From positions 186,001-250,000 of the forward strand of contig NZ_JAGYHF010000009.1 of the NCBI RefSeq assembly GCF_018336155.1: a stretch of 64,000 nucleotides of DNA. The letters run 5' to 3'. The notes under the pieces were generated by a model, which was not told the DNA's origin, made no database searches, and was given only the letters and a program-made list of their open reading frames with translations. Each line of letters begins with the position of its first letter. Within the stretch, counting starts at the first letter, position 1. A program made the translations under genes and the position numbers. This DNA is from Pseudomonas rustica. Its GTDB lineage: Bacteria; Pseudomonadota; Gammaproteobacteria; Pseudomonadales; Pseudomonadaceae. This document shows, one piece after another, positions 34,979 through 42,807 of the stretch.

Positions 34979-35030
34979 TGTTGGCGCTGATTGAAAAGTG
35001 ACCCACCCTGCCGATTGAAATTTGACCCAG
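34979..35030 (+). mobile_element. IS21-like end fragment at the far end of the array
   Basis: Two 17-bp repeats, GATTGAAAAGTGACCCA (34989-35005) and GATTGAAATTTGACCCA (35013-35029), lie 24 bp apart and differ at two positions. Repeats of this sort (ATTGAAAA-TGACCCA) form the multiple terminal binding sites of IS21-family elements in Pseudomonas. No istA or istB gene follows, so only the end is left. It lies 19 bp after the last repeat and may have truncated the array. Confidence 0.5.
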
Positions 35031-35125
35031 GGCTGGTTGCTGTTTTTTGCATCAGCAACTGTGGATAAGTCTAGCAGCCGAGCTGCTTTTGAACGCTTCC
35101 TTTTCGATAGCCCAGTGCAACGAAT

Positions 35126-35162
35126 GAAGGTCTGTTACAGGCATAGTCCGCAACAGACCTTC
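35126..35162 (-). terminator. Hairpin downstream of the AbrB-type operon
   Basis: GAAGGTCTGTT (35126-35136) and its exact complement AACAGACCTTC (35152-35162) make an 11-bp stem with a 15-base loop. It lies 13 bp after the stop of the leftward gene at 35175. There is no clear T-run on either side, so termination is only a possibility. Confidence 0.3.
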
Positions 35163-35174
35163 CCATCCGTGAAG

Positions 35175-35321
35175 TCAAAACGGCTCGTCGATCACCTCGT
35201 CTTTGCCTCCCCGGCGCTTTTGCTCACCCGCACGCGCCCATTCCGCCTTGATCAACTCTCCAGCGGATTCGACCACATCGATAACCGGGGTTAATAGCTG
35301 TGGAAGATTTACGTCACTCAT
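35175..35321 (-). pseudogene. Truncated gene, resembles N-terminus of an inositol-monophosphatase-like protein
   Basis: A 48-codon frame starting MSDVNLPQLLTPVIDVVESA and continuing GELIKAEWARAGEQKRRGGK to an early stop. From memory, this start resembles 3'(2'),5'-bisphosphate nucleotidase/inositol monophosphatase-family proteins found after AbrB-type genes in Pseudomonas. Those continue for more than 200 residues with metal-binding motifs that are absent here. It overlaps the AbrB-type gene by eight bases. I read it as a broken operon partner; a genuine small protein cannot be excluded. Confidence 0.4.
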
Positions 35322-35565
35322 CTGAGTCGATCCGCTTTCCCTGCTTGTCTGACTGCTCACGATCCCAGTGCTCGATTAACTCATCAATACGATCGGGGAT
35401 ACGCGGAGTTTTGGAAAGAAGCAGTGCACGGGTAGTGCCAACGAACTCCTCAATTAGGTAAAGCGAGTCACCAACATCAACGCCCATCTCTTGCAAGACC
35501 TCATCCGGTATACGGATGCCGCCATCACCGTCCCAGTCCTCAATCGTAATCTGCCGGCTTACCAT
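35314..35565 (-). CDS. AbrB/MazE-type antitoxin-like protein
   Basis: A protein of about 83 residues from ATG 35565 (MVSRQITIEDWDGDGGIRIP). The swapped-hairpin AbrB/MazE fold is suggested by IRIPDEVLQEMGVDVGDSLYL, quoted here in two parts as IRIPDEVLQEMG and VDVGDSLYL, where the I-P-x-x-v-L-x-x-x-g-v-x-x-G-D pattern is standard. The acidic C-terminus (DRIDELIEHWDREQSD) fits an antitoxin tail. The expected partner downstream is cut short, so the pair may no longer work as a toxin-antitoxin unit. Confidence 0.7.
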   Translation of the reverse strand: MVSRQITIEDWDGDGGIRIPDEVLQEMGVDVGDSLYLIEEFVGTTRALLLSKTPRIPDRIDELIEHWDREQSDKQGKRIDSDE

Positions 35566-35924
35566 GCTGCCCTCACTCAACCTGAAAGATAATGCATCTC
35601 ACGCTTAGAATACTGGACGGCCCGAGGAGTCATTGACATTCCGACCGGTGATTTGAGCATTGGAAGGGGCCAATCAAATTACACAGATTGCGAGTGTTGC
35701 CTGCAGGGTGATGGCTGACGCTTTTGGCATTGTGGACTTCGATCAATCATGAAGGCCATGCCCGTCAACTGCATTAATTTGCGCAGCAGGGTGTTCACGT
35801 TGGGCCAGCGCTACAAGTGTAGGCGCCGGAAGATTTGATGCGGCCTGCTGGCTAGGGTTAATACCCTGTGCCGTAAGAATATGAACGCCCTGCTGATAGG
35901 GCGTATGGGGCTAGATCGACTGAC
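35566..35924 (+). other. Gap of 359 bp without a recognised gene
   Basis: No frame here has a start site and a recognisable product. The stretch holds the promoter of the leftward AbrB-type gene and, at its right end, a hairpin at 35885-35904. Base composition is mixed and looks like decayed sequence between two island modules. Confidence 0.5.
35885..35904 (-). terminator. Hairpin after the exonuclease gene
   Basis: ACGCCCT (35885-35891) and AGGGCGT (35898-35904) form a 7-bp perfect stem with a 6-base loop, 21 bp after the stop of the leftward exonuclease gene. On that strand the following sequence is TCATATTCTT, only partly T-rich, so it is a weak candidate terminator for the gin operon. 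Confidence 0.4.
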
Positions 35925-36389
35925 TCACGCCTGAGCAGCCTCGGAGATTGCACACAACAGGCGGGCATCGAGCAAAGCATGATGTGGCGCATCTACCAGC
36001 AGATGCTCCATCTCTGCAGTCAGCTCAAGTGCCTCTGGGTTGATTTCTCGGCAGCCAATAATATTTCCCGGTAAGCCCTCCGGACCTAGTAACTCAAGGA
36101 AAAGCGGCCAGTCCCACGCAAGTGCATCACTTATAATTTCAACAGGTCCCAGCGTGGCCAAAAAAGCTTTCAATTCGATACAGGCTTGACTGGTCGACTG
36201 ACCAAACTTATCGAGATTAAGCTGCGGCAGTACGACCTTCTTTACAAAATCGGAACATTCATTCTCTAACCAGGTGTCAGTGATCTCGACGTAAAACTCG
36301 AAGTCGGAGGTGTCGACCAAGGCCAAGGAGATAAGCTGACGAGTCATATTCAGCTGGGTGAACTCAGTGTCAATGTAAACAGCGCGCAT
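35925..36389 (-). CDS. DEDDh-type 3'-5' exonuclease-like protein
   Basis: A 154-residue protein with a DnaQ-like exonuclease arrangement. The first motif is VYIDTEFTQL (Asp7 and Glu9), the second is the Asp in IISDALAWDWPLF, and the third is HHALLDARLL (His and Asp four residues later). These give the DEDDh set. It is close to small bacterial exoribonucleases of the Rv2179c type. It lies 29 bp after the ginD-like gene in the same direction and is probably cotranscribed. Whether it helps island movement or is simply the first cargo gene is not known. Confidence 0.72.
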   Translation of the reverse strand: MRAVYIDTEFTQLNMTRQLISLALVDTSDFEFYVEITDTWLENECSDFVKKVVLPQLNLDKFGQSTSQACIELKAFLATLGPVEIISDALAWDWPLFLELLGPEGLPGNIIGCREINPEALELTAEMEHLLVDAPHHALLDARLLCAISEAAQA

Positions 36390-36418
36390 GCTGCTCCTTT
36401 ACTCTTTTTAATCGAATC

Positions 36419-37099
36419 TTACACTGATTTGAGTGACGGCTTTGACTTATTGCTTAACGCTGAGATCTTTAGCTTCAATTCGTTGTATTGCTTCAAAACT
36501 TCGAAATACGACTCATCCATTTCTGAAACTCTTGATCTTGCAGTAGAAAGCTCAGACTCAAGTTCGATGATTTTCTTGGTGTAATCTTCAGTTCGTCGCA
36601 TGATCTTTTTTTGACTATCCATCAGACCCGAATCCACCAATCTCATCAGTTGAGCAACATAGATTTCGTCTCTCAGTTTAACGAGCTCGTCGCGCTGTGT
36701 TTTTGCTAGCACCAAGAGTTCCGCTCGTGACATTTCATTTATCGTGAAGCTTTGTCTTATGCCTTTTGACCCATGCCTTTCGCTAGAAAGACGCTCAAGA
36801 TCTGCGTTGATGCTGTCGATGTATTCAATGACTTGGGGATAGTCACGACTATTCAGGTATGTAGGGCTTTTCCCGACTGACTCCGACAGTTTTCTAAGGG
36901 ATAGCTTTCGTGCTCTTGGGCTGAGATCTGCTCCACTCGCGATTTCTGAGCAAATTTTCTCTGCTCCGGCTGACGCTAATGCGACTACCTTTTTGATTAT
37001 TTCGCTTTGAGCCTCAAGCCAGCCCGGTGGCTGGTTAGTCGGCTCTTGGATTTCTGGTGCTCTTCTAGGTATGTCAAACATTGCCTTCTCCGCTATCAA
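36419..37099 (-). CDS. ginD: GinD-like small protein of the tri-recombinase operon
   Basis: A 226-residue, largely helical protein. The middle contains a helix-turn-helix-like segment (LRKLSESVGKSPTYLNSR) and the C-terminal 90 residues form a coiled coil (SQKKIMRRTEDYTKKIIELE and on to LKQYNELKLKIS). It overlaps the preceding recombinase gene by 26 bases. A small helical protein after three recombinases is the GInt order ginABC-D, and also recalls TnpC after TnpA-TnpB in Tn554. In GInts this fourth protein is needed for integration and excision. Assignment rests on position and shape. Confidence 0.65.
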   Translation of the reverse strand: MIAEKAMFDIPRRAPEIQEPTNQPPGWLEAQSEIIKKVVALASAGAEKICSEIASGADLSPRARKLSLRKLSESVGKSPTYLNSRDYPQVIEYIDSINADLERLSSERHGSKGIRQSFTINEMSRAELLVLAKTQRDELVKLRDEIYVAQLMRLVDSGLMDSQKKIMRRTEDYTKKIIELESELSTARSRVSEMDESYFEVLKQYNELKLKISALSNKSKPSLKSV

Positions 37100-39047
37100 T
37101 CTCAGCTACAGCAGCCATGGCGGTTTTTATGTTCGCTTCTTCAAGGTTGGCGATAGTTATAAGCCCTGATTTTTTGAAGCTTTCGGCGTGAACCTGACTC
37201 TTCATTCCGATGCGCAAGATCGCATCCTTGTTATTTGAGAATGACAATCTGTTAACGCAATTTCCGCAAAGACTCCAGCGAGCTTCGCTTGTGTTTGCAG
37301 TGCCAGATTCTTTGTCGAAACACTGGGCTTGCATCTTCGATTCTTTACGAATCATGCAGATGCCGTATTCATGCGGATGAATATCGCCTTCGAATTCATC
37401 GATGATCTGATTCAGCGTTGCGGGGTCAAGAAACTCAATATCTTTGACCCTGTCAGCAATCCAGCGCCCTATTGCGCCATAGAGTTGTTCACCATTTGCT
37501 GCGCGCGTGATGATCTCGCCAATGTAGTCACGAACAATGCGTGAGTCAGTTTTTAGAAGGTCTGAGAGCACATACGACTCTTGTTTTTCCATCCCTTCGA
37601 TAAATTTCCGGCGGGTATAGCGGTGAGTCATGTAGCTGCCGTATTCGTGCCTGAAGTGGTCTCGAATCGCCTCAACTACATTTCCGTCAAATCTCCGAAG
37701 TGCGAATTCTGCAAAGGTGTGTCGAAACTGATGCGGAGTTATCTTGTGGGAGTAGGCAAATTCATCGCCATATTTTTGTTCTACATAAGTGGCGAATTGC
37801 TGGAGTCTTATAGGAACGCTGTTGTAAGCGCCGTGCTTCAAGGTTCTAGGCGCGGTCCTAGCCCAGCAAAAGGTTGTTTGAAAAAATATGTTGTCACGCT
37901 CGTTACTGTCTGGATTCAGGTTAACTGACTCAAGGACGTCATAAGCCTCAGCGGCAAGGCCCGCAATGTCTCTAACCGTTACGATTCCGTGATTCGTCTT
38001 TTTGATCTCGCTTTTGAAACGATAAGTACCATCGCTTTGTTTGATCAAATCATCGTTCTGGATAGATACAATTTCTGATCTGCGCGCACCTGTGAGAATG
38101 AAAAAAATGACTAAAGCTGCTCCGTGCAACAAGCATGAGTAACTTTCTAAGTCGTAGCCGCCGTTAAATGGAAACGGAGGCAAAGGTTGCTCTTGACCTA
38201 GACTGAAAAAACACCTGGCCTCGTTTAAGAATTTAACTAGCTCTTTGGATTGTCTCCCAGTCCGGGGAATCCTCCATCCATCGGCTGACCGTTGTACGAC
38301 ACGATCAAAAAGTTGCGAGGGTATGATTGACTGTCGCTTGCGAACGAATGATGTGATGAATTGATACCACTTTAATTTTTCAGAACGAATTATTTCGATA
38401 GCTTCTTTCAGGTAAACGGACGCTATTGGTAAAGGAACGCTGCCGTAACTGCCTTCAGCTAACCAGTCGGCCCAATCGGTGTTTAAAGAGACTATGGGTT
38501 TTATGGTATCCAACACGCTCGTTAAAGATGGAATTTCCTTAAATCCATCGACCAGCTGACCACTTGAATAGGTCTCTGAAATCATATTCAGCATTAACCA
38601 GCGCTTGGAAATAGTGCCCCGCGACACAACCGTTTTTTTTGTTGAATTCTTTTTCCAGAGCGTAAGTTCGATCAATGCCATCACATCGCTTGCGCTGAGC
38701 TGGTTTAGGCGGGAAACAGGAGCCTTATCAAGACTATTGAGCGCGACGATTAGCCACCGAGACTCCATGATGCGATCTGGAAAGCGTTTAAGCATCAGCG
38801 TCCCATCGTTTTCTGACTTTCCTAAGTCTTTAAGGTGTTGCTTGAGCACGAGTAGCTGAAGTGGGGTTGCCTGAGGAATTGCCTCTGACCAGATCAGCTC
38901 TGACTTAACAAGTGTGATTGGATGAGTGATTACCCATACGTCATCACTCATTTTGTTTATTTTAGTGAGGTCGCCAGCCTCGCGCTCAACCTGATCGACT
39001 ACGTGCGCAGGCGCTTGTGATGCCTTAAGTTCTTCAGTTAGGTTCAT
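37074..39047 (-). CDS. ginC: GinC-like tyrosine recombinase
   Basis: About 657 residues from ATG 39047 (MNLTEELKASQ; a TTG 15 bases upstream is an alternative). The C-terminal half is a tyrosine recombinase. Using the longer 662-residue form, the catalytic Arg is in LTGARRSEIVSI (327/328), the H-x-x-R box is HQFRH (His444, Arg447), the next His is in DHFRHEYGS (469/472), and the nucleophile is Tyr482 in THRYTRRKF. Beyond the catalytic domain is a cysteine-rich region (C-x-x-C in SLCGNCVNRLSF with two more Cys upstream), possibly zinc-binding. Third gene in the operon. GC content is below the cargo average. Confidence 0.78.
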   Translation of the reverse strand: MNLTEELKASQAPAHVVDQVEREAGDLTKINKMSDDVWVITHPITLVKSELIWSEAIPQATPLQLLVLKQHLKDLGKSENDGTLMLKRFPDRIMESRWLIVALNSLDKAPVSRLNQLSASDVMALIELTLWKKNSTKKTVVSRGTISKRWLMLNMISETYSSGQLVDGFKEIPSLTSVLDTIKPIVSLNTDWADWLAEGSYGSVPLPIASVYLKEAIEIIRSEKLKWYQFITSFVRKRQSIIPSQLFDRVVQRSADGWRIPRTGRQSKELVKFLNEARCFFSLGQEQPLPPFPFNGGYDLESYSCLLHGAALVIFFILTGARRSEIVSIQNDDLIKQSDGTYRFKSEIKKTNHGIVTVRDIAGLAAEAYDVLESVNLNPDSNERDNIFFQTTFCWARTAPRTLKHGAYNSVPIRLQQFATYVEQKYGDEFAYSHKITPHQFRHTFAEFALRRFDGNVVEAIRDHFRHEYGSYMTHRYTRRKFIEGMEKQESYVLSDLLKTDSRIVRDYIGEIITRAANGEQLYGAIGRWIADRVKDIEFLDPATLNQIIDEFEGDIHPHEYGICMIRKESKMQAQCFDKESGTANTSEARWSLCGNCVNRLSFSNNKDAILRIGMKSQVHAESFKKSGLITIANLEEANIKTAMAAVAEIDSGEGNV

Positions 39048-39054
39048 AAGCAGC

Positions 39055-41343
39055 CTATGCAATTAATTCTGGAAACGGAAAAACCGCGTCACCAAAGCGC
39101 TCTTTTGCCTCTCGCTTTGTTTTTTCGTCAAACTCATTGAGCATGGCTTGAAGAAACATGCGGTGTGCAATCAGTCCTTCCACGAGGTCTTCATTGCTAG
39201 AGAATACTTGGTCAAGCGTCGTGTCTATGTGGATGATGTATGACTGCATGAGCGCAGCCACAATTGGGGTCTTAATGACGATCAGCTCGGCATCTTTCTG
39301 GATCAGTCCGGTTACGTCGATCAGATAATTTTGCGCACTTGACTCAGCCAAAAGAGTTTCTAGGCTTTCTAGATCGTCGTTGGTACAGACTGACAGCCCA
39401 AGTTTTTTTGAAACGTCAGCGACTGTGAGAACGCTGGATTTTTCAAGCTTAATATCTAATAGAGACATCGCGGCAGCGACCATTTCCTCTCCGACCATTT
39501 GAGCAAAGCGGCTCTCGGCCTCAAGCTTGATTTTGTCGTTACTGCGAGCGACGTAAACATTTTGACGAACATCGACGCTGTGATTTGCCCTCATTGCTTC
39601 AAGCTGGTTTTCATCTTTCTGATCATCAGAATCAATGCCGGCACTCAGATTCATGTTCTCGCTGAGGCTGACCCTTCTTCTTAGCTTAGCGACAGGCTCT
39701 GTCCCAGCAATGTAAGTCGGTGTTATTGAGATCATGGGGGCTGTCTGAACACTGTGCTTTTGTGCCTTGTGTTTCTCGTTGTGAAACATCGCGTGTCCAA
39801 GCAGATCGCTAAAAGCAGACCTACCATCCTCAGCATTTATTTGCTGGACAACTGTATTTGGTGTTACTGCTGTCAAGAGCCCAAGGTTTCTTGGCTTTCC
39901 TAAGTCAAGATCATAAGCTGAGTCATTTCCGATATCTGAGTCGCAATACTTCTTCTGTTTTTTCACAGAAAGCCCCTGCGCTAAGGGTATGAATGGAAGA
40001 AGCATCTGGCTATCAAGTGCTTCTTCATCCTTAATAAAGAAGCCTTCTTGGTAGGCTTGCTCAGCAGTTTCACGGTAAGCCCAAAGTGCTTTGTGGATAG
40101 GGTGGTTGCTCTTGTAGGTCTCTCCTGAGTCTTTAATTTTTGCTGCATTCACGAGTGTTGTGTTGTTCCGGCCCTTGAAACTGGATATCTCAACAATTGT
40201 AGAAACCGAGTTGTTGATTTTTCTGATGCTCGAAAGCGTCATCAAATTCAAGTTCGATGCTTGGTGCCGATCTGATGCAAGCAGCCATGCAGTCGCCATT
40301 TGCATCTCAAAGGATGGCGACACTAGGGCTGTAGCCGGTGGCAATTGGGGGGTTTTTGCATCCCATTTGAAAGGCAGTAACTCTTTGAGGTATTGATCGC
40401 GTTCCTCGATTTCAACAGGTGAAGCGAAGCCAGCAAAATATCCTCCGCTATCGAACGATAAATTTTCAGGGTGGGTTTCATGTCTGGCTAAGCGAAACGC
40501 AAGATAGACCATATCCTTGAGAAGAACTGAGTCGAGTTTGATCGCCGCTTTAATCCAGATTGCCAGTCCAGTTGCACGCTCGCTCGGAGGAAACGATCCA
40601 CGCCTCTCGATCTCTCGATGAATCATTTCTTTCTTGGCTATCTTCCTGGAATATTCAAAGAAAAAGCTGTCTTTGCCAAAACGGTTAATGTCAGTCTTTA
40701 TGGCTTGATATTCTTCCGGCATGCGCTCTTTGAAGCGCTTCATCACAGAAGCCCACTCTTGGATGTACCACTGGCAAAAGACCCTCAGCGACGCGAACAA
40801 TTCAGCATTTGTGACGTCAAGGTCGCTTAGTTCCTCAAGTGTTTTGTTAGGATTCGACTGATTCCACTTTAACGAAGGCCAGCTTTTATTGAATTTAGAA
40901 ACTGCTGCTATTTCTTCTTTTGAAAAAATAACACCCACATCAAGACGCTTTGAAATTCGGTTAAGCGGTGCCTTGATAGAGAAATTCCACATCCTGATGG
41001 TGTTCTCACTATCCGACTCCCCTTTTAAGGTATAGATCCAGCGCTCACCAATCGTGTCAGGCACATAGTCAAACTCGGCCAGAGTGTTGTTAAAAAACAG
41101 ATTCAGCGCTTTCTTATATCTGTTTAAACTAACAATGCACCTGTCTTTTCGCGCATGCCAGGGCGAGTTGAAATATTTTACGAGTGCTCTAATCAGCGGA
41201 TCGTTCTGCAATCGGGCCGGAACATCAATGGTGATGTCGGCGTTTAGTCTGATAAAACTGAACGTAAAGCTAGGTGCCAGAACATCGGGGATACTATCGG
41301 CAAGCTCGCTGAGAGGGGGGAGGGAGGTTTCTTCTTCGAGCAT
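39055..41343 (-). CDS. ginB: GinB-like large recombinase-family protein
   Basis: About 762 residues from ATG 41343 (MLEEETSLPPLSELADS), four bases after the ginA stop; longer starts overlap ginA. Size and place match the second, largest protein of three-recombinase operons. The catalytic set is hard to see: LLASDRHQASNLNLMTLSSI may be the first Arg region and SDLLGHAMFHNEKHK a degenerate box II/III, with no obvious Tyr. It may be an inactive partner that works with the other two, or the domain is too diverged to read by eye. It overlaps or abuts ginC, so translation is coupled. Confidence 0.65.
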   Translation of the reverse strand: MLEEETSLPPLSELADSIPDVLAPSFTFSFIRLNADITIDVPARLQNDPLIRALVKYFNSPWHARKDRCIVSLNRYKKALNLFFNNTLAEFDYVPDTIGERWIYTLKGESDSENTIRMWNFSIKAPLNRISKRLDVGVIFSKEEIAAVSKFNKSWPSLKWNQSNPNKTLEELSDLDVTNAELFASLRVFCQWYIQEWASVMKRFKERMPEEYQAIKTDINRFGKDSFFFEYSRKIAKKEMIHREIERRGSFPPSERATGLAIWIKAAIKLDSVLLKDMVYLAFRLARHETHPENLSFDSGGYFAGFASPVEIEERDQYLKELLPFKWDAKTPQLPPATALVSPSFEMQMATAWLLASDRHQASNLNLMTLSSIRKINNSVSTIVEISSFKGRNNTTLVNAAKIKDSGETYKSNHPIHKALWAYRETAEQAYQEGFFIKDEEALDSQMLLPFIPLAQGLSVKKQKKYCDSDIGNDSAYDLDLGKPRNLGLLTAVTPNTVVQQINAEDGRSAFSDLLGHAMFHNEKHKAQKHSVQTAPMISITPTYIAGTEPVAKLRRRVSLSENMNLSAGIDSDDQKDENQLEAMRANHSVDVRQNVYVARSNDKIKLEAESRFAQMVGEEMVAAAMSLLDIKLEKSSVLTVADVSKKLGLSVCTNDDLESLETLLAESSAQNYLIDVTGLIQKDAELIVIKTPIVAALMQSYIIHIDTTLDQVFSSNEDLVEGLIAHRMFLQAMLNEFDEKTKREAKERFGDAVFPFPELIA

Positions 41344-41347
41344 TTGC

Positions 41348-42505
41348 TTAACTCTCGAGCAGGTGCTTTTTATGCACAAGCGGCAAAATTTTGTTTTGTG
41401 TCTCTATGTCGCCGTGCAGCACCGCATTGAAATGAATGTAAATCAGAGTTGTTTCCTCATCTGCGTGACCCATACGTTCACTAAGCAGGAGCCTTGGCAG
41501 GTTGTTTTCTTTTAGGTATTGAGCGAAGTTGGTTGCGTAACAATGTCGTAATGAGTGATAGCAGCGTGCCTTGTTTGCTTTCCAGCTCTTAGAGAATTCA
41601 CCGCCTGCTTTGATCAGGCATTTAACAGCATCAGAAAAAGTGTCAGAGGCGTGTCTTTCGTGTAGTTGAGTGCCGTCAGACTTGCAGATCAGTAAGTTGC
41701 CTGGGGTCTTCTTCCTGGCGCCGTGCATAAATCGAACAATCTGCTGCCTTAGTAGCTGAGGGATGTAGACCTGCCTCGGCTTTCCGCCGTTCGAACCCTT
41801 GCCAATCACGAACAGCAGATAGCCTTTATCTCCCTTTTTGTCTGCTTCACTGATGGCGGCGTTGATGCGTGGCAATGTGAAGTTGTCTTCCGATACGACC
41901 TCTGCAGCCCTCATACCCACGAAATAGCCCAACTTAAGAACGATGTCATCTCGGGCGTTTTCGTAGTCACCTACGCGCGGCTTGTATGCGAGCAGTTCAT
42001 TGAATTCGGAATATGGGATGTATTGTTCGGAGAGGTTAAAGGGGTCCAGGCTTTTCTTAATCCCGCCTTTTATCTTCATTTCTCTCATTTTTTGATCAGA
42101 AAGCTGGTAGCTGAACTCAGGTCTGTCTTCAATCAGGCCTGCCTTCCAGCAATACTCGTAGAATTGATTTAGGCGGGTTATGTTTTGCTCGACCGTATTT
42201 AACGTGACTTCTTTATGAACAATCAGCACAAGCTCAAGGTATGCGCGCATCTGCTTGTCAGTGACGCTGCCATAGCCATAGCCGCCGATCTCAGGGTCTT
42301 GAGCTAGGGTGTTGAGGAACGATACGAGTGTTGCCGCGTAACTCTTTACTGAGTTGATTCGCGCCCCTTTATCCTTTGTCATGCTGAAAAGGAAAGCAGA
42401 TGCTGCTGGCATGATTACGTGAGTATGCTTATCAGCGATAATGCAGGTCTGGAGCGTCTGCACGCCGTACTGAACATCGACTACACGTTGAATGAAGTGA
42501 TTCAT
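41348..42505 (-). CDS. ginA: GinA-like tyrosine recombinase at the island end
   Basis: About 385 residues from ATG 42505 (MNHFIQRVVDVQYGV; GGA lies nine bases upstream). It has an N-terminal SAM-like core-binding domain (about 45-125) and a clear catalytic domain: Arg199 in VGMRAAEVVSED, Lys in VIGKGSNGGK, HSLRH (His317, Arg320), His347 in RMGHADEETTLIY, and Tyr356. All catalytic residues are present. It is the first gene of the operon and lies about 190 bp from the iscU junction, reading into the island, as ginA does in GInts. Confidence 0.85.
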   Translation of the reverse strand: MNHFIQRVVDVQYGVQTLQTCIIADKHTHVIMPAASAFLFSMTKDKGARINSVKSYAATLVSFLNTLAQDPEIGGYGYGSVTDKQMRAYLELVLIVHKEVTLNTVEQNITRLNQFYEYCWKAGLIEDRPEFSYQLSDQKMREMKIKGGIKKSLDPFNLSEQYIPYSEFNELLAYKPRVGDYENARDDIVLKLGYFVGMRAAEVVSEDNFTLPRINAAISEADKKGDKGYLLFVIGKGSNGGKPRQVYIPQLLRQQIVRFMHGARKKTPGNLLICKSDGTQLHERHASDTFSDAVKCLIKAGGEFSKSWKANKARCYHSLRHCYATNFAQYLKENNLPRLLLSERMGHADEETTLIYIHFNAVLHGDIETQNKILPLVHKKHLLES

Positions 42506-42550
42506 ACGGAAATCCGATAGATAACTCTTGACTTTATAGTGACACATCAA

Positions 42551-42698
42551 ATTAATGTACGCAATAAAATACCATAAAAATTATTTATTTTATCTCGAAT
42601 TGTTGTACTGTTCTCACTTTCGTTTGATGTGGTACAATACCTGACCCCGATGCTTGGTTATTGAGTAATCAAGTGAAATTAACTTCTGTACCCGATAA
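42551..42698 (+). other. Right end of the island with dyads next to the iscU junction
   Basis: This AT-rich 148-bp end holds several symmetric motifs. CTTGGTTATTGAGTAATCAAG (42653-42673) is an imperfect 21-bp palindrome, quoted here as CTTG-TTA-core-TAA-CAAG. TTGTAC (42603-42608) and GTACAA (42632-42637) face each other 23 bases apart. GTACC (42688-42692) and GGTAC (42707-42711) flank the junction itself. Such inverted elements are expected where tyrosine recombinases bind. The region also has the promoter of ginA, reading left. Confidence 0.5.
42630..42638 (+). promoter_or_regulatory. Extended -10 element facing iscA
   Basis: TGGTACAAT is a good extended -10 motif (TGn followed by TACAAT). 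No clear -35 is visible. It lies about 170 bp upstream of iscA, inside the island end, and points out of the island. It could supply transcription to iscA-hscBA-fdx-iscX now that they are cut off from the iscR promoter. Confidence 0.3.
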
Positions 42699-42773
42699 CA
42701 CTGCTCGGTACTGGCTGAAGACGCTATCAAAGCGGCTGTTCGCGATTACAAGCAGAAGAAAGGCTTGATCTGA
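42699..42773 (+). pseudogene. iscU: 3' end of iscU (last 24 codons), cut off by the island
   Basis: The bases from CACTGCTCGGTACTGG encode HCSVLAEDAIKAAVRDYKQK and then KGLI-stop, the known C-terminus of IscU with the conserved HCSVLA cysteine ligand. Upstream of His the frame meets a stop (TAA at 42696-42698) and island sequence. The piece lies 34 bp before iscA, exactly where iscU ends in intact isc operons. Either the island broke iscU, or the 75 bp are the duplicated target and a whole iscU lies at the left end. Confidence 0.88.
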
Positions 42774-42807
42774 CTTTCTGGATTTGGCGACGAGTAAGGA
42801 GTCACCG

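Noticed and set aside
32984..35058. Several overlapping long frames with repeated S-I-R-A-P-A-W-G-A-T or R-A-R-V-G-R-D peptides.
   Set aside because: They are translations of the 32-bp CRISPR repeat in different frames, not genes.
34970..35060. A complete IS21-family element after the array.
   Set aside because: Only terminal-type repeats are present; no istA or istB frame is seen.
36419..42505. A Tn554-type transposon or RIT element as the source of the recombinase genes.
   Set aside because: Tn554 has two recombinases and a small TnpC, and RIT elements have three similar-sized recombinases only. The three-plus-one order with one very large second protein fits GInt better, though this is judged by eye.
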